Below are positions 37,972-46,754 of a stretch of 64,000 bases of DNA, in pieces. The notes beneath the pieces are model-generated. The model searched no databases. It was given only the letters and a program-made list of their open reading frames with translations, and was not told the DNA's origin. The position numbers and the translations under genes are program-made. Position 1 is the stretch's first letter; each line of letters opens with the position of its first letter. Source of the DNA: Marilutibacter chinensis (lineage in GTDB: Bacteria; Pseudomonadota; Gammaproteobacteria; Xanthomonadales; Xanthomonadaceae); the NCBI RefSeq assembly GCF_021725675.1, contig NZ_JAKJPO010000007.1:124001-188000 (forward strand), read 5' to 3'.

Positions 37972-38531
37972 TGGCGGCGTTTCCGGTGGTGACGACGGTA
38001 CCGCTTCCGTCCCGGGCACGCACCGGCTTCGCCCGCAGCGCATTGCATGGCCTGTTCGCCCTGACCGTGCTGCCGCTCGCGCTGGCCGGCTGCGGACGCG
38101 AGTCGTCGACGCCGCCTGCGCAGCCGCACGGGCAGGTAATGGAAGAGGCGACGGTGCGCGCCGGCGACGTCACCGTACGCGCCAGCGTGGTCCCGACCCT
38201 GCGCGTGGGCGAGGCGGTGGCGCGCCAATACGGCATCGAACGCGGCCCAGGCCGGGTGCTGGTGCTGGTCGGCGTCCGCCAGGGCCCGGAGACCGGGGAG
38301 ATCGCGCTGCCGGCGCAGGTCACCCTGGAAACCGCCGACCTGCGCGGCGTCTCCGAACGGCAGGTGCTGCGCGAAGTACGCAGCGGCGGCCCCCCGGAGC
38401 AGGCGCTGATCGACTACGTGGGCACGGTCCGGGTGACGCCGCCGGAGACCCTGCGCTTCGACATCCGGGTCGAACGCGCGGGCGAGGCGCCGATCCGCCT
38501 GCAGTTCAGCCGCGACGTGTTCCCGGATTGA
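37971..38531 (+). CDS. DUF4426 lipoprotein
   Basis: 186 residues overlapping proC by one base. A signal peptide ends in LALAGC, so the Cys at about residue 41 is lipidated. The remaining 145 residues are DUF4426-like: TLRVGEAVARQYGIERGPGRVLVLVGVRQG, then a second beta-rich half ending RLQFSRDVFPD. Function unknown; the family often sits beside proC/yggT in gammaproteobacteria. A palindromic repeat follows. Confidence 0.82.
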   Translation: MAAFPVVTTVPLPSRARTGFARSALHGLFALTVLPLALAGCGRESSTPPAQPHGQVMEEATVRAGDVTVRASVVPTLRVGEAVARQYGIERGPGRVLVLVGVRQGPETGEIALPAQVTLETADLRGVSERQVLREVRSGGPPEQALIDYVGTVRVTPPETLRFDIRVERAGEAPIRLQFSRDVFPD

Positions 38532-38705
38532 GCCGCACGCAGGCATGAAGGCGCAAATGCGCCGCCACGGATTGCGCCGATGAACACGGACAAGGCGAGG
38601 GCCTGGTCAACGGACTCCGTGTTCGTCCGCGTGATCGATGGCTGTCGCTTTTCTTCCACCAGACATCGAGCCTTGAGCCGAGGGGCTGGCTGCTCACGGC
38701 CTTCG

Positions 38706-38772
38706 CAGGAACAGCGTGAGCCGCGATGCAGCCTCCCCACGAAAGCCCGATCGCGGCCCACGCTGCTCCTAC
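38706..38772. repeat. GTAG-type palindromic repeat, copy 2
   Basis: GCAGGAACAGCGTGAGCCGCGA ... TCGCGGCCCACGCTGCTCCTAC: arms pair with a few mismatches across 67 bases. The inner CACGAAAGCCCGATCGCGG parallels copy 1 (ATGAAAGCCCGTCGCGG), so the two share ancestry. The pair brackets proC-DUF4426. Confidence 0.65.
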
Positions 38773-38823
38773 GGGGGGACGATGTGTAGCCTGGCGCGCG
38801 TGATCGGCCGAATCAGAAGAAAC

Positions 38824-39621
38824 TCAGGACCGTCGCTCCGCCCAGCGCTGCACGATCGCCGCCAGCGCGCGCACGCCGTCGGTCAGCGCAGCCGGGCCCG
38901 GCTGCAGGATCAGTGGCGACTTGATCTCGTGCAGCTCGCCGTCGCGCACCGCCGGAATCGCGTCCCAGCCGGGGCGCGCGGCGACTTTCCCGGGCTGGAA
39001 CTTCTTGCCGCACCAGGAGCCGACGATGATGTCAGGCGCCCGCGCGACCACCTCGCGCGGATCCTCGAGGATGCGCTGTTTCGCCAGCGGCTCGGCCGCG
39101 CGTTCCGGGAAGATGTCGTCGCCGCCGGCGATGCGGACCAGCTCGGCGACCCAGGCGATCCCGGTGATCGGCGGCTCGTCCCACTCCTCGAAATAGACGC
39201 GCGGCCGCCGCGGCAGCGTCGCCGCCTCCGCGGCGATCGTCTCCAGGCCGCGCCGCAGCTCTCCGGCCCAGGCATTCGCGCGTTCGCCGGCCCCGACCAG
39301 CGCGCCGAGCCGGCGGATGTAGTCGAGGATGCCGTCGACGCTGCGGTGATTGCTGATCCAGACCTCGATCCCGTGGCGGACCAGCTCGGCGGCGATGTCG
39401 GCCTGGATGTCGGAAAAGCCGATCACGAAGTCCGGGCGCAGCTTGAGGATCTCGCCGATCTTCGCGCTGGTGAACGCGCTGACCTTCGGCTTCTCCTTGC
39501 GTGCGATCGCCGGCCGCACGGTGAAACCGCTGATGCCGACGATGCGGTCCTGCTCGCCGAGCGCGTACAGCGTCTCGGTCGGCTCCTCGGTCAGGCAGAC
39601 GATGCGGCGGGGGCCGATCAC
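38824..39621 (-). CDS. Cobalamin/iron-siderophore type substrate-binding protein (BtuF-like), no signal peptide
   Basis: 265 residues from GTG 39621; the GTG at 39657 would overlap pdxH by 28 bases. Periplasmic-binding-protein class III fold: IVCLTEEPTETLYALGEQDRIVGIS, then LRPDFVIGFSDIQADIAAEL, VYFEEWDEPPITGIAWVAELVRIAGGDDIFPE, and VARAPDIIVGSWCGKKF. There is no recognisable signal peptide, so it may act in the cytoplasm as cobalamin-binding proteins of this subgroup appear to. It follows pdxH and is probably co-transcribed. Confidence 0.8.
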   Translation of the reverse strand: MIGPRRIVCLTEEPTETLYALGEQDRIVGISGFTVRPAIARKEKPKVSAFTSAKIGEILKLRPDFVIGFSDIQADIAAELVRHGIEVWISNHRSVDGILDYIRRLGALVGAGERANAWAGELRRGLETIAAEAATLPRRPRVYFEEWDEPPITGIAWVAELVRIAGGDDIFPERAAEPLAKQRILEDPREVVARAPDIIVGSWCGKKFQPGKVAARPGWDAIPAVRDGELHEIKSPLILQPGPAALTDGVRALAAIVQRWAERRS

Positions 39622-39629
39622 GTCGGCGC

Positions 39630-40232
39630 TCAGGGGTACAGCATGCGACGCGACCACTCACCGGCGCGGTCGCATTCGTAGAGCTGGCGCTCGTGCAGGC
39701 GGAAATCGGCGCCATACCAGAACTCGATCGTCGACGGGCGCACGCGCAACCCGGTCCAGCGTGCCGGGCGCGGCACGTCGCGGCCGTCGAACTCCTGCTC
39801 GACCCGGGCCAGGCGCTGTTCGAAGACCTCGCGGCCTTCCAGTGTTTCGGACTGCTTCGAGGCCCAGGCACCGAGCTGGCTGCCACGCGGCCGACTCGCG
39901 AAGTAGGCGTCGGCCTCGGCGTCGGATACGATCTCGACCGCGCCCTCGATCCGCACCTGCACGCCGTTGCGCACCCGCGGCCAGTGGAACAGCAGGGCGG
40001 CATGCGGGTTGGCCTGCAGCTCGCGGCCCTTGCGCCCGTCCAGGTGGGTGTAGAACACGAAGCCGCGCGCGTCGTGCGCCTTCAGCAGCACGATGCGCGC
40101 CGACGGCCGGGCGTCGAGTCCCGCGGTGGCCACGGTCAATGCGGTGGGGTCGGGCTCGGCGGCGGCCACGGCTTCCTCGAACAGTCGGTCGAAGGTGGCC
40201 AGGGCTTCGGTCAGCAGGGGTGAGGTATCCAT
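39630..40232 (-). CDS. pdxH: Pyridoxamine 5'-phosphate oxidase
   Basis: 200 residues. FMN-dependent oxidation of PNP or PMP to PLP. Motifs: [40 protein letters not shown] (FMN site), [16 protein letters not shown], and the C-terminal [25 protein letters not shown] with the conserved R-L-x-P ending. Start at 40232. A CACAAT box six bases upstream of the ATG suggests a leaderless mRNA. Confidence 0.95.
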   Translation of the reverse strand: MDTSPLLTEALATFDRLFEEAVAAAEPDPTALTVATAGLDARPSARIVLLKAHDARGFVFYTHLDGRKGRELQANPHAALLFHWPRVRNGVQVRIEGAVEIVSDAEADAYFASRPRGSQLGAWASKQSETLEGREVFEQRLARVEQEFDGRDVPRPARWTGLRVRPSTIEFWYGADFRLHERQLYECDRAGEWSRRMLYP

Positions 40233-40238
40233 CGCGCT

Positions 40239-40244
40239 ATTGTG
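40239..40244. promoter_or_regulatory. Overlapping divergent -10 elements for pdxH and the kinase gene
   Basis: Read on the minus strand this is CACAAT, six bases before the pdxH ATG; the neighbouring plus-strand hexamer TATTGT (40238-40243) ends six bases before the kinase ATG at 40250. The starts are only 18 bases apart, so two divergent leaderless transcripts may compete. Confidence 0.35.
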
Positions 40245-40249
40245 GAGCG

Positions 40250-41062
40250 ATGGCGCGAACGCTGCATCCCCCTGCCGCCGGTTTCCAACCGGACTTCGTC
40301 GCCGGCGTGCTCGACGATGCGCTGGCGAGCGGCGCGCGGGTGTACGCGATCGCCGGGCTGCAGGGCACAGGGAAATCGACCCTGGCCGCCCAGGTCGCCG
40401 CGCTTGCGCGATCGCGCGGGCTGCGCTGCGCGACGCTGTCGATCGACGATTTCTACCTCGGCCGTCGCGATCGGCAGCGGCTCGCACGCGAGGTGCACCC
40501 GCTGCTGGCGACCCGCGGCCCCCCGGGCACGCACGAGGTCGGACTGGCGTGCGCGACGCTCGATGCCATGCGCGCAGGCCTACCGGTTCGCCTGCCACGT
40601 TTCGACAAGTTGGCCGACACCCGCCTGCCGCCGTCGCGCTGGCGCCGTTGCGATGCGGTCGACCTGGTGCTGTTCGAAGGCTGGTGCCTGAAGACTCCGG
40701 CGCAGGCGGCGGCTGCGCTGGTCGCGCCGATCAATGCGGTCGAGCGCAACGAGGATCCGGACGGCCGCTGGCGCCGCTGGTGCAACCGGGCACTTGCGCG
40801 CGACTACCCCGCGCTGTGGTCGCGGCTGGACCGCCTGCTGTTCCTGCAGCCACCGGGTTTCGAGGCAGTGCCGGAGTGGCGCTGGCAACAGGAGCAGGCG
40901 ATGCGTGCCGCGCGTCCGCGGCGCATCGGGATGAGCCGGGCGCAGATCGTCCGCTTCGTCCAGTTGTACGAACGGGTCAGCCGGCACGCCCTGCGCACCC
41001 TGCCCGGCCTGGCCGAGCGCACGGTGCGCCTGGACGGACGGCGCCGGCCGCTGGGCGGCTGA
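40250..41062 (+). CDS. P-loop kinase, D-glycerate 3-kinase-like
   Basis: 270 residues. Walker [22 protein letters not shown] near residues 34-47, then [34 protein letters not shown], the typical glycerate kinase (plant type, GlxK/YggC-like) segment with phosphate-binding and catalytic Asp pair. [19 protein letters not shown] and [14 protein letters not shown] follow, the latter a Walker B. Substrate glycerate is inference from the family; other uridine-kinase-like roles are possible. Divergent from pdxH. Confidence 0.78.
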   Translation: MARTLHPPAAGFQPDFVAGVLDDALASGARVYAIAGLQGTGKSTLAAQVAALARSRGLRCATLSIDDFYLGRRDRQRLAREVHPLLATRGPPGTHEVGLACATLDAMRAGLPVRLPRFDKLADTRLPPSRWRRCDAVDLVLFEGWCLKTPAQAAAALVAPINAVERNEDPDGRWRRWCNRALARDYPALWSRLDRLLFLQPPGFEAVPEWRWQQEQAMRAARPRRIGMSRAQIVRFVQLYERVSRHALRTLPGLAERTVRLDGRRRPLGG

Positions 41063-41080
41063 GCGTCGGCGGCTCCACGC

Positions 41081-41284
41081 CTACTCGACGACGAAAGTCA
41101 CCCGCAGGTTCACCCGCCACTCGGTCACGTTGCCATCGGGCGAGGTCACGACCTTGATGTCGCTGACCCAGGCACCCTGGATGTTCTTCACCGATTCGCT
41201 GCACTTCTTCAATCCGTTCTTGACCGCATCCTCGACGCCGACGCTGGACGCGGCATTGAGCTCGATGACCTTGGCGATGGACAT
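41081..41284 (-). CDS. Dodecin (flavin-storing protein)
   Basis: 67 residues with an AAGGAG site eight bases before the ATG. The dodecin fold is clear: [60 protein letters not shown]. The Trp in GAWVSDIKV is the flavin-stacking residue. Dodecamers store and quench riboflavin/FMN. Divergent from aroK; it ends 18 bases after the kinase gene. Confidence 0.93.
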   Translation of the reverse strand: MSIAKVIELNAASSVGVEDAVKNGLKKCSESVKNIQGAWVSDIKVVTSPDGNVTEWRVNLRVTFVVE

Positions 41285-41423
41285 GGCAGGCTCCTTCTGG
41301 ACTGGCCGGGCGACATCGCCCGAGCCGCCTACGCTACGCGTGCGTCCGTTAAGCCGGCGCAACATCCGTCGCCCACGCAGGGCAGGAGCGGCGACCTCCG
41401 GTCGGAGAATCGGAGACAGGCTC

Positions 41424-41429
41424 TACAAT
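41424..41429 (+). promoter_or_regulatory. -10 element for a leaderless aroK transcript
   Basis: TACAAT followed by six bases and the aroK ATG at 41436. By usual spacing +1 falls on the A of the start codon. Confidence 0.45.
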
Positions 41430-41435
41430 CGGCGG

Positions 41436-41978
41436 ATGAATCCCGCACGCAACCTGATCCTGGTCGGCCCGATGGGGGCGGGCAAGACCTGCATCGGCCG
41501 TCGCCTGGCCGGGCATTACGGGCTGCGCCTGGTCGACGCCGACCACGAGATCGAGCGGCATACCGGCACCACCATCGCGACGATCTTCGAATGCGAGGGC
41601 GAAGCCGGCTTCCGCGCCCGCGAGCGGTCGATGCTGGAGACGCTGCTCCGCGACGATGGCCTGCTGCTGGCGACCGGCGGCGGCGCGGTGCTGGATCCGG
41701 ACAACCGCGAGTTGCTGCGCATGCGCGGCTTCGTCGTCCATCTGCGGGCGACGCCGGCCCAGCAGCTCGAACGGCTGCGCCACGACCGCAGCCGCCCGCT
41801 GCTGGCGCGGCCCGATCGCGAGGCGGTACTGCACGAGATGGCCGCGACCCGCGACCCGCTGTATGCCGAGGTCGCCGACCTCGCCTTCGATACCGACACC
41901 CTCGGCGCCGCCGATGCCGCACGCCGGCTGCAGCACGAGCTCGACCGCCACTGGCAACGCACCGGAGCGACCGCATGA
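41436..41978 (+). CDS. aroK: Shikimate kinase
   Basis: 180 residues. [17 protein letters not shown] is Walker A (residues 8-24); [11 protein letters not shown] gives the DxD motif at residues 33-35, [20 protein letters not shown] the shikimate-binding Arg, and [14 protein letters not shown] the Walker B-like glycine-rich loop. It phosphorylates shikimate for chorismate synthesis. The stop overlaps the aroB ATG by four bases. No Shine-Dalgarno is present before the ATG. Confidence 0.96.
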   Translation: MNPARNLILVGPMGAGKTCIGRRLAGHYGLRLVDADHEIERHTGTTIATIFECEGEAGFRARERSMLETLLRDDGLLLATGGGAVLDPDNRELLRMRGFVVHLRATPAQQLERLRHDRSRPLLARPDREAVLHEMAATRDPLYAEVADLAFDTDTLGAADAARRLQHELDRHWQRTGATA

Positions 41979-43078
41979 CCGCCACCCAGACCGTCCACAT
42001 CGGCGGCACGGCCCCCTACACGGTGACGATAGCGCCCGGTCTGATCGACGACGGCGCCGCACTGACCCGGGCGCTGCGCGGCCGCCATCTGCTGCTGGTC
42101 AGCGACGCGCACGTCGCACCGCTCTATGCCGACCGTGTCGAAGCCGCGGCACGCGCGGCGCGACCCGGGCTGACGACGGCTCGCTATGTGATGCCCGCGG
42201 GCGAGCATGAGAAGACCCTCGCCCGCTTCGGCGAATGCGTGGATGCGCTGGCTACGCTGGGCGCGACCCGCGACGCCGCGGTGCTCGCGCTCGGCGGCGG
42301 CGTGATCGGCGACCTGGCCGGGTTCGCCGGTGCCTGCTGGATGCGCGGCATCGACGTGATCCAGGTGCCGACCACCCTGCTGGCGATGGTCGACTCATCG
42401 GTCGGCGGCAAGACCGCGGTCGACCTGCCCAGCGGCAAGAATCTGGTCGGCGCGTTCCATCCGCCCCGTGCGGTGGTCGCCGATACCACCGTTCTGCGCA
42501 GCCTGCCCGACCGCGAGCTGCGCGCCGGCCTGGCCGAGGTGGTCAAGTACGGCGCGATCTTCGACGCCGGTTTCCTCGACTGGCTGGAAACGCATGTCGA
42601 TGCGCTGCTCGCACGCGACGACGCCGCGGTCGCCGAGGCGGTCGCGCGCAGCTGCCGCTACAAGGCCGACGTGGTCGAGCGTGATCCGCTCGAACACGGC
42701 GATCGTGCGCTGCTGAACTTCGGCCACACCTTCGGCCACGCGATCGAGACCGAACAGGGTTATGCGGGCACGAGCGGCGACGGCCTCAACCATGGCGAAG
42801 CGGTCGCGGTCGGCATGGTGCTGGCGGCGCGGCTGTCGGCCAGGCTCGGCCTCGCCCCGGCGGCCGATGCGCAGCGCCTGCAGGCGTTGCTGCAGCGATT
42901 CGGGCTGCCGGTCGAAATCCCCGTCGGGCTGTCGCCGGAGGCGCTGCTGACGCGCATGCGGCTGGACAAGAAGGCCGACGCGCAGGGTCTGCGCTTCATC
43001 CTCTGGGACAAGGCCGGTGCGGCACGGATCGTGGCCGGCATCGCCGACGAGGCGGTGCTGGCGACGCTGACGGCCTGA
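41975..43078 (+). CDS. aroB: 3-dehydroquinate synthase
   Basis: 367 residues. NAD- and metal-dependent cyclisation of [54 protein letters not shown] and [17 protein letters not shown] hold the NAD-binding and metal-binding residues (two His of GHTFGHA and Glu of AEVVKYG). ATGA overlap with aroK. aroKB is a standard operon. The C-terminus is 31 bases from the convergent gene at 43120. Confidence 0.96.
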   Translation: MTATQTVHIGGTAPYTVTIAPGLIDDGAALTRALRGRHLLLVSDAHVAPLYADRVEAAARAARPGLTTARYVMPAGEHEKTLARFGECVDALATLGATRDAAVLALGGGVIGDLAGFAGACWMRGIDVIQVPTTLLAMVDSSVGGKTAVDLPSGKNLVGAFHPPRAVVADTTVLRSLPDRELRAGLAEVVKYGAIFDAGFLDWLETHVDALLARDDAAVAEAVARSCRYKADVVERDPLEHGDRALLNFGHTFGHAIETEQGYAGTSGDGLNHGEAVAVGMVLAARLSARLGLAPAADAQRLQALLQRFGLPVEIPVGLSPEALLTRMRLDKKADAQGLRFILWDKAGAARIVAGIADEAVLATLTA

Positions 43079-43119
43079 TCGCCCCGGCCGGCTCGGCCCA
43101 TCGGTCCAGCCCCGGTCGC

Positions 43120-43797
43120 TCAGGGCCAGCCGACGGCGTGGCGCAGGTACTCGACGTGGCCGTCGAGCAGGCCGGTGATGTAGACCGTGGTCAGGATCGG
43201 GTGATCGCCCCAGACCTCCGCCGAACGGGTATTGACCGGATTGACCCCGGCATCGCGCTGCACGTACTGCACCGGCGGGTTGCCCGGCGCGCCGACATTG
43301 TTGGCCAGGCCCAACGCCCAATGCTCCCAGGTGCGGTAGAGGTCGGACGCCATGACGATCGAGTAGCTCGTCGGCGCGGTGCCGTTGTTGGCCGACAGGG
43401 TCAATCCGCCGAGGATCATGCACAAACGCGCGAGCGCGCCGGTGATCGCCTGCCGGGCGGCGTCGTTGCCGGGGGCGTTGTCGTCCGCGGCGGTGGCGGC
43501 GTTGTCCGCGACCACCTGCGCCTGCGCGGTGGCGGCCGGATTGGCGAAGGTGTCACGCACCCACGCGACGAAGCCGGGGTTGTATGCGATCTCCTCTTCC
43601 TCGGCGTCGTAGACCCAGGCCTGGTCGTAGATCGACGGCGGTGTGTTGTCGGCATGGCCGCCGGGGCCGCCGAACAGGGCGAAGCCCCAGCATGGCGCAT
43701 CGGGATGGGGATCGGGCCAGGCCTGATCGAGCTCGGTGCCGGCGCCGAGGTCGTCGCTGGCAAGTCCTTGCAGTTGGGCATCGGTGAGTTGCGGCAT
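43120..43797 (-). CDS. Protein of unknown function (225 residues), divergent pair A
   Basis: AAGGAG lies eight bases before ATG 43797. No signal peptide and no transmembrane segment. Aromatic, acidic and glycine-rich opening: LASDDLGAGTELDQAWPDPHPDAPCWGFALFGGPGGHAD; middle with Ala/Asn/Asp-rich DNAATAADDNAPGND; the last part reads YSIVMASDLYRTWEHWALGLANNVGAPGNP and ends YLRHAVGWP. I do not recognise the family. It is convergent with aroB and divergent from the gene at 44093, with 295 bases between the two starts. The pair may share a promoter region and a function. Confidence 0.6.
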   Translation of the reverse strand: MPQLTDAQLQGLASDDLGAGTELDQAWPDPHPDAPCWGFALFGGPGGHADNTPPSIYDQAWVYDAEEEEIAYNPGFVAWVRDTFANPAATAQAQVVADNAATAADDNAPGNDAARQAITGALARLCMILGGLTLSANNGTAPTSYSIVMASDLYRTWEHWALGLANNVGAPGNPPVQYVQRDAGVNPVNTRSAEVWGDHPILTTVYITGLLDGHVEYLRHAVGWP

Positions 43798-44092
43798 GGG
43801 ATCGGCTCCTTGTCGAGGTTTCGGCGGCGCGCCCTCCATCCCGAAGGGCGTCGATCCGTCACCTGCAACAACGCCGCACGGGCGCGGTCGTGAACCGGTC
43901 TCGACCAACTTCACATGTGGCCCGTCGCCGCGTTTCACGGTGTGTACCCGCGCGGAGAACCGGCCCCGGATGGCTCACGACACGCTCGAACTGCTGCTGT
44001 TGCTGCACCGCCTGTCGCGTCCGTCGCCGCCGGAGACTCAAGCGGGCACGCCCTCCGTCACGTCAACCGCCCCCCCCTTCCAGGAGCCGTCC
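43798..44092. other. Divergent promoter region of unknown gene pair
   Basis: 295 bases. No gene, dyad, or strong -10 box was found, apart from a run of eight C at 44071-44078 shortly before the second gene's AGGAG site. Confidence 0.35.
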
Positions 44093-44548
44093 ATGCCCGG
44101 CCAGTTCGAATTCCTCGACAAGCACTACGACCCGACCGACATCCCCGAGGTCGCCGCCCAGACCGCGTTCGAGCGCTTTGGCAACTACCCCAACGCGCAC
44201 ACCAGCACGGTGATCTTCAACGTCGCCTGGTCGGCGCTGACCGACGCGATCAGCCAGGCGGTACTGACCTACGTCAATGGCGGCGTCGCCACCGGTTCGG
44301 CGGCGGCGACGCTGAGCGAGGACGGCCGGCAGTGGAACATCGTCCTGACCGGCCTGCAGTACGTGAACGCCACCCGCACCGTGGTCCAGGGCCGCTCGCA
44401 GTACTCGATCGCCGAGTACAGCAACGGCAGCGTGTTCGTGAACGCCGAAGCGCTCGGCGGGCAACTGCTCGGCGATGTCGTGCACCTGAGCACCGGCTTC
44501 GGCACATGGGTGAAGAACCTGCAACTGAAGAATCCGTCTGCCTCCTGA
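44093..44548 (+). CDS. Protein of unknown function (151 residues), divergent pair B
   Basis: AGGAG precedes the ATG. No signal peptide. The sequence is compact and beta-rich: FEFLDKHYDPTDIPEVAAQTAFERFGNYPNAHTSTVIFN, then VLTYVNGGVATGSAAATLSEDGRQWNIVLTGLQYVNATRTVVQGRSQYSIAEYSNGSVFVNA. It looks like a single folded domain. I recognise no family. It converges with the isochorismatase gene. Confidence 0.58.
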   Translation: MPGQFEFLDKHYDPTDIPEVAAQTAFERFGNYPNAHTSTVIFNVAWSALTDAISQAVLTYVNGGVATGSAAATLSEDGRQWNIVLTGLQYVNATRTVVQGRSQYSIAEYSNGSVFVNAEALGGQLLGDVVHLSTGFGTWVKNLQLKNPSAS

Positions 44549-44634
44549 GCGCGCGCAACGGCGCAGCCACGTCAGGCGGGACTGCGCCTCCAGGCCGACC
44601 GGACGCGGCGCCACGCGATCCGGTGCCGGCGTGC

Positions 44635-45276
44635 TCAGGCGACCCGGCGACGCTCGCGGGCGCGCCGGTTCGACGCCACCGGGTTGTCGGCCTCCACGCC
44701 CGCGCCCGATGCCAGCAGGCCGACCCAGCGGTCGGTATCCAGCACCGCGGCGAAGTTGCTGTGGAACACCACGCTGAAAACGCGATGGATCTCCTCGGCG
44801 CTGGCGTGACCGGCCGCGTTCTCGTACGGCAACGTGCCGGTCGCATCGATGAGGAACTCGACTGCCAGTCCCGAGTGCGCGGCGTCGAAGACGCTCGCGG
44901 CGTCGCAGTTGTGGGTCATGTAGCCGGCCACCGTGACGGTATCGACCCCATGCCCGGCCAGCCACTCGCGCAGGCCGGTACCGGCGAACACGCTGGCCAG
45001 CGACTTGTCGACGTAGTGGTCGCGCGGCCGCCCGGCGATCTCCGGATGCAGCGCCCAGCCGTGCGACCCCTCGGCGAATGCCGGCGACCGCGCCGGCGCG
45101 GTGTGCTGCACCACCACCACCGGCACGCCGGCGGCACGCGCGGCATCCATCGCACGACCGATGTTGGCGAGGCTCTCGCGCGGTGGCGGATATTCGATCG
45201 GCAGCTGACCGTCGAAGTACTCGTTCTGCACGTCGACCACGATCAGGGCGCGCTTGCGCGGCGGGTTTTCGTTCAT
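44635..45276 (-). CDS. Isochorismatase-family cysteine hydrolase
   Basis: 213 residues. The catalytic triad of the family is visible: Asp in LIVVDVQNEYFDG (near residue 16), a Lys in VDKSLASVF (near 97) and Cys in VAGYMTHNCDAASVFDA (near 131). Relatives hydrolyse isochorismate, nicotinamide or other amides. The substrate is unknown. The gene is divergent from an AraC-family regulator with 93 bases between starts, which suggests the regulator controls it. GGAG lies eight bases before the ATG. Confidence 0.88.
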   Translation of the reverse strand: MNENPPRKRALIVVDVQNEYFDGQLPIEYPPPRESLANIGRAMDAARAAGVPVVVVQHTAPARSPAFAEGSHGWALHPEIAGRPRDHYVDKSLASVFAGTGLREWLAGHGVDTVTVAGYMTHNCDAASVFDAAHSGLAVEFLIDATGTLPYENAAGHASAEEIHRVFSVVFHSNFAAVLDTDRWVGLLASGAGVEADNPVASNRRARERRRVA

Positions 45277-45357
45277 GGCATGGCTCCGTCGGTGGGGATG
45301 GCGCCATTCTTCGCCGGGACTGCACGTACCAGAAGTGGCCTGATTGACATTATTCGA

Positions 45358-45363
45358 TACAAT
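45358..45363 (+). promoter_or_regulatory. -10 element for a leaderless regulator transcript
   Basis: TACAAT followed by six bases and the ATG at 45370. A TTGACA at 45344-45349 is nearby but only eight bases from this box, too close to be its -35. The surrounding AT-rich patch may contain an operator. Confidence 0.4.
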
Positions 45364-45369
45364 CGGGCC

Positions 45370-46332
45370 ATGTCGCCGCAAAGCACCTCCACCGTCGCCG
45401 TCGTCGCCTTCGACCGGATCAGCCCGTTCCACCTGGGCGTGCCGTGCATGGTGTTCGAGGACCGGAGCGACGAAGGCCTGCCCCGGTTCGAACTGCGCGT
45501 GTGCGGAATCGGGCGCGGCCGGCTGCGCACCGATGCGGGCTTCGACATCGAGGCGCATCACGACCTGACCGGATTGCGCGACGCCGACATCGTGATCGTG
45601 CCGGCCTGGCCCGATCCCGACCTGCCCGCGCCAGCCCCGCTGCTGGACGCCCTGCGCGCAGCCCATGCGCGCGGCGCCTGCGTGGTCGGTCTGTGCCTGG
45701 GCACCTACGTACTGGCGGAGGCGGGATTGCTCGACAACCGTCCCGCGACCACCCATTGGGCCTGGAGCGAGCATTTCGCCCGCCGCCATCCGCAGGTCGC
45801 GCTGCAGACGGACGTGCTCTACGTCGACGACGGCGACGTGCTGACCTCGGCCGGGACCGCCGCGGCGATCGACTGTTGCCTGCACCTGCTGCGGCGCGAG
45901 CACGGCGCCGAGGCCGCGAGCCGGGTGGCGCGGATGATGGTGGTATCGCCGCACCGGCGAGGCGGACAGGCGCAGTACGTCGAACGCCCGCTGCCGGACG
46001 CCTCCCGCGACGACCGCCTGGCCGGAGTGCTGGAATGGGCGCTGCGGAACCTCGATCGCCCGCACCGCCTCGATGACCTGGCCGAGCGCGCGCTGATGAG
46101 CCGGCGCACGTTCACCCGCCGCTTCCGCCAGGCCACCGGCGCCACCGTGCACCAGTGGCTGCTGACCCAGCGCCTGGCGCGGGCGCAGCGGCTGCTGGAA
46201 ACCACCGACCAGCCACTGGAGGCGGTCGCCGCCAGCACCGGCTTCGGCTCGGCGGTATCGCTGCGTCAGCGCTTCGCCGCCACCTTCGGGGTTCCGCCGT
46301 CGGCCTGGCGCCGCGAGTTCCGCGGCACCTGA
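45370..46332 (+). CDS. ftrA: GATase1-like AraC-family transcriptional regulator (FtrA type)
   Basis: 320 residues. The N-terminal half is a DJ-1/PfpI-type GATase1-like domain (VAVVAFDRISPFHLGVPCMVFE; the nucleophile elbow is VVGLCLGTYVLAEAGLLD, Cys near 119). The C-terminal half has two HTHs of the AraC class: LDDLAERALMSRRTFTRRFRQATG and the second ending AVSLRQRFAATFGVPPSAWRREF. FtrA-like regulators activate neighbouring hydrolase/transferase genes; here the divergent isochorismatase is the obvious target. The N-terminal ligand is unknown. Confidence 0.88.
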   Translation: MSPQSTSTVAVVAFDRISPFHLGVPCMVFEDRSDEGLPRFELRVCGIGRGRLRTDAGFDIEAHHDLTGLRDADIVIVPAWPDPDLPAPAPLLDALRAAHARGACVVGLCLGTYVLAEAGLLDNRPATTHWAWSEHFARRHPQVALQTDVLYVDDGDVLTSAGTAAAIDCCLHLLRREHGAEAASRVARMMVVSPHRRGGQAQYVERPLPDASRDDRLAGVLEWALRNLDRPHRLDDLAERALMSRRTFTRRFRQATGATVHQWLLTQRLARAQRLLETTDQPLEAVAASTGFGSAVSLRQRFAATFGVPPSAWRREFRGT

Positions 46333-46351
46333 GAGCCGGGCGGCACTGGCG

Positions 46352-46357
46352 TACAAT
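46352..46357 (+). promoter_or_regulatory. -10 element of the WGR gene
   Basis: TACAAT, ten bases before the ATG at 46368; CTGAGA 17 bases further upstream is a four-of-six match to -35. The predicted mRNA leader would be about four bases. Confidence 0.4.
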
Positions 46358-46367
46358 TGCCGCCCTT

Positions 46368-46625
46368 ATGCGAATGCTCCTGCAACAACGCCCCGACGGC
46401 CCGGAAGAAGCTCCGCGCTTCGTGCAGCTGTTCCTGCAACCGGACCTGCTCGGCGGCTTCACCCTGGTCCGCGAATCCGGACAGATCGGCGGCCGCAGCA
46501 GCGTGCGCCGCGAGCAGTTCCTCGACCACGCCAGCGCGGTCGCGGCGATGGAACGCGCGCGCGACCAGCAGATCAAGCGCGGCTTCCAGGTGATGTTCGC
46601 GCAAGGCGCGAGCGCGCCGCGATGA
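46368..46625 (+). CDS. WGR domain protein
   Basis: 85 residues, a complete single WGR domain with variant spelling: FVQLFLQPDLLGGFTLVRESGQIGGRSSVRREQF where the family's W-G-R becomes S-G-Q, then AMERARDQQIKRGF. The pattern QPDLLGGF-TLVRE-GQIGG matches WGR proteins, which accompany PARP or MolR proteins or occur alone. DNA binding is assumed for the domain but unproved here. It precedes hemE by 129 bases. Confidence 0.7.
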   Translation: MRMLLQQRPDGPEEAPRFVQLFLQPDLLGGFTLVRESGQIGGRSSVRREQFLDHASAVAAMERARDQQIKRGFQVMFAQGASAPR

Positions 46626-46754
46626 CATTCCTCATTGCGAAGTGATGAGGGATCCGGATCTGTTTCCCACGACCCTGCGAAGGCCGCGCGCCCCCACGCA
46701 ATTCCTCCAGGCAGGTCCCTCCCTGCCCCGGACGACAATACTGACGACCCGACG

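Noticed and set aside
45344..45363. TTGACA/TACAAT pair upstream of the AraC-type regulator as a full sigma-70 promoter
   Set aside because: The spacer is only eight bases. The TACAAT alone, six bases from the ATG, is the better element.
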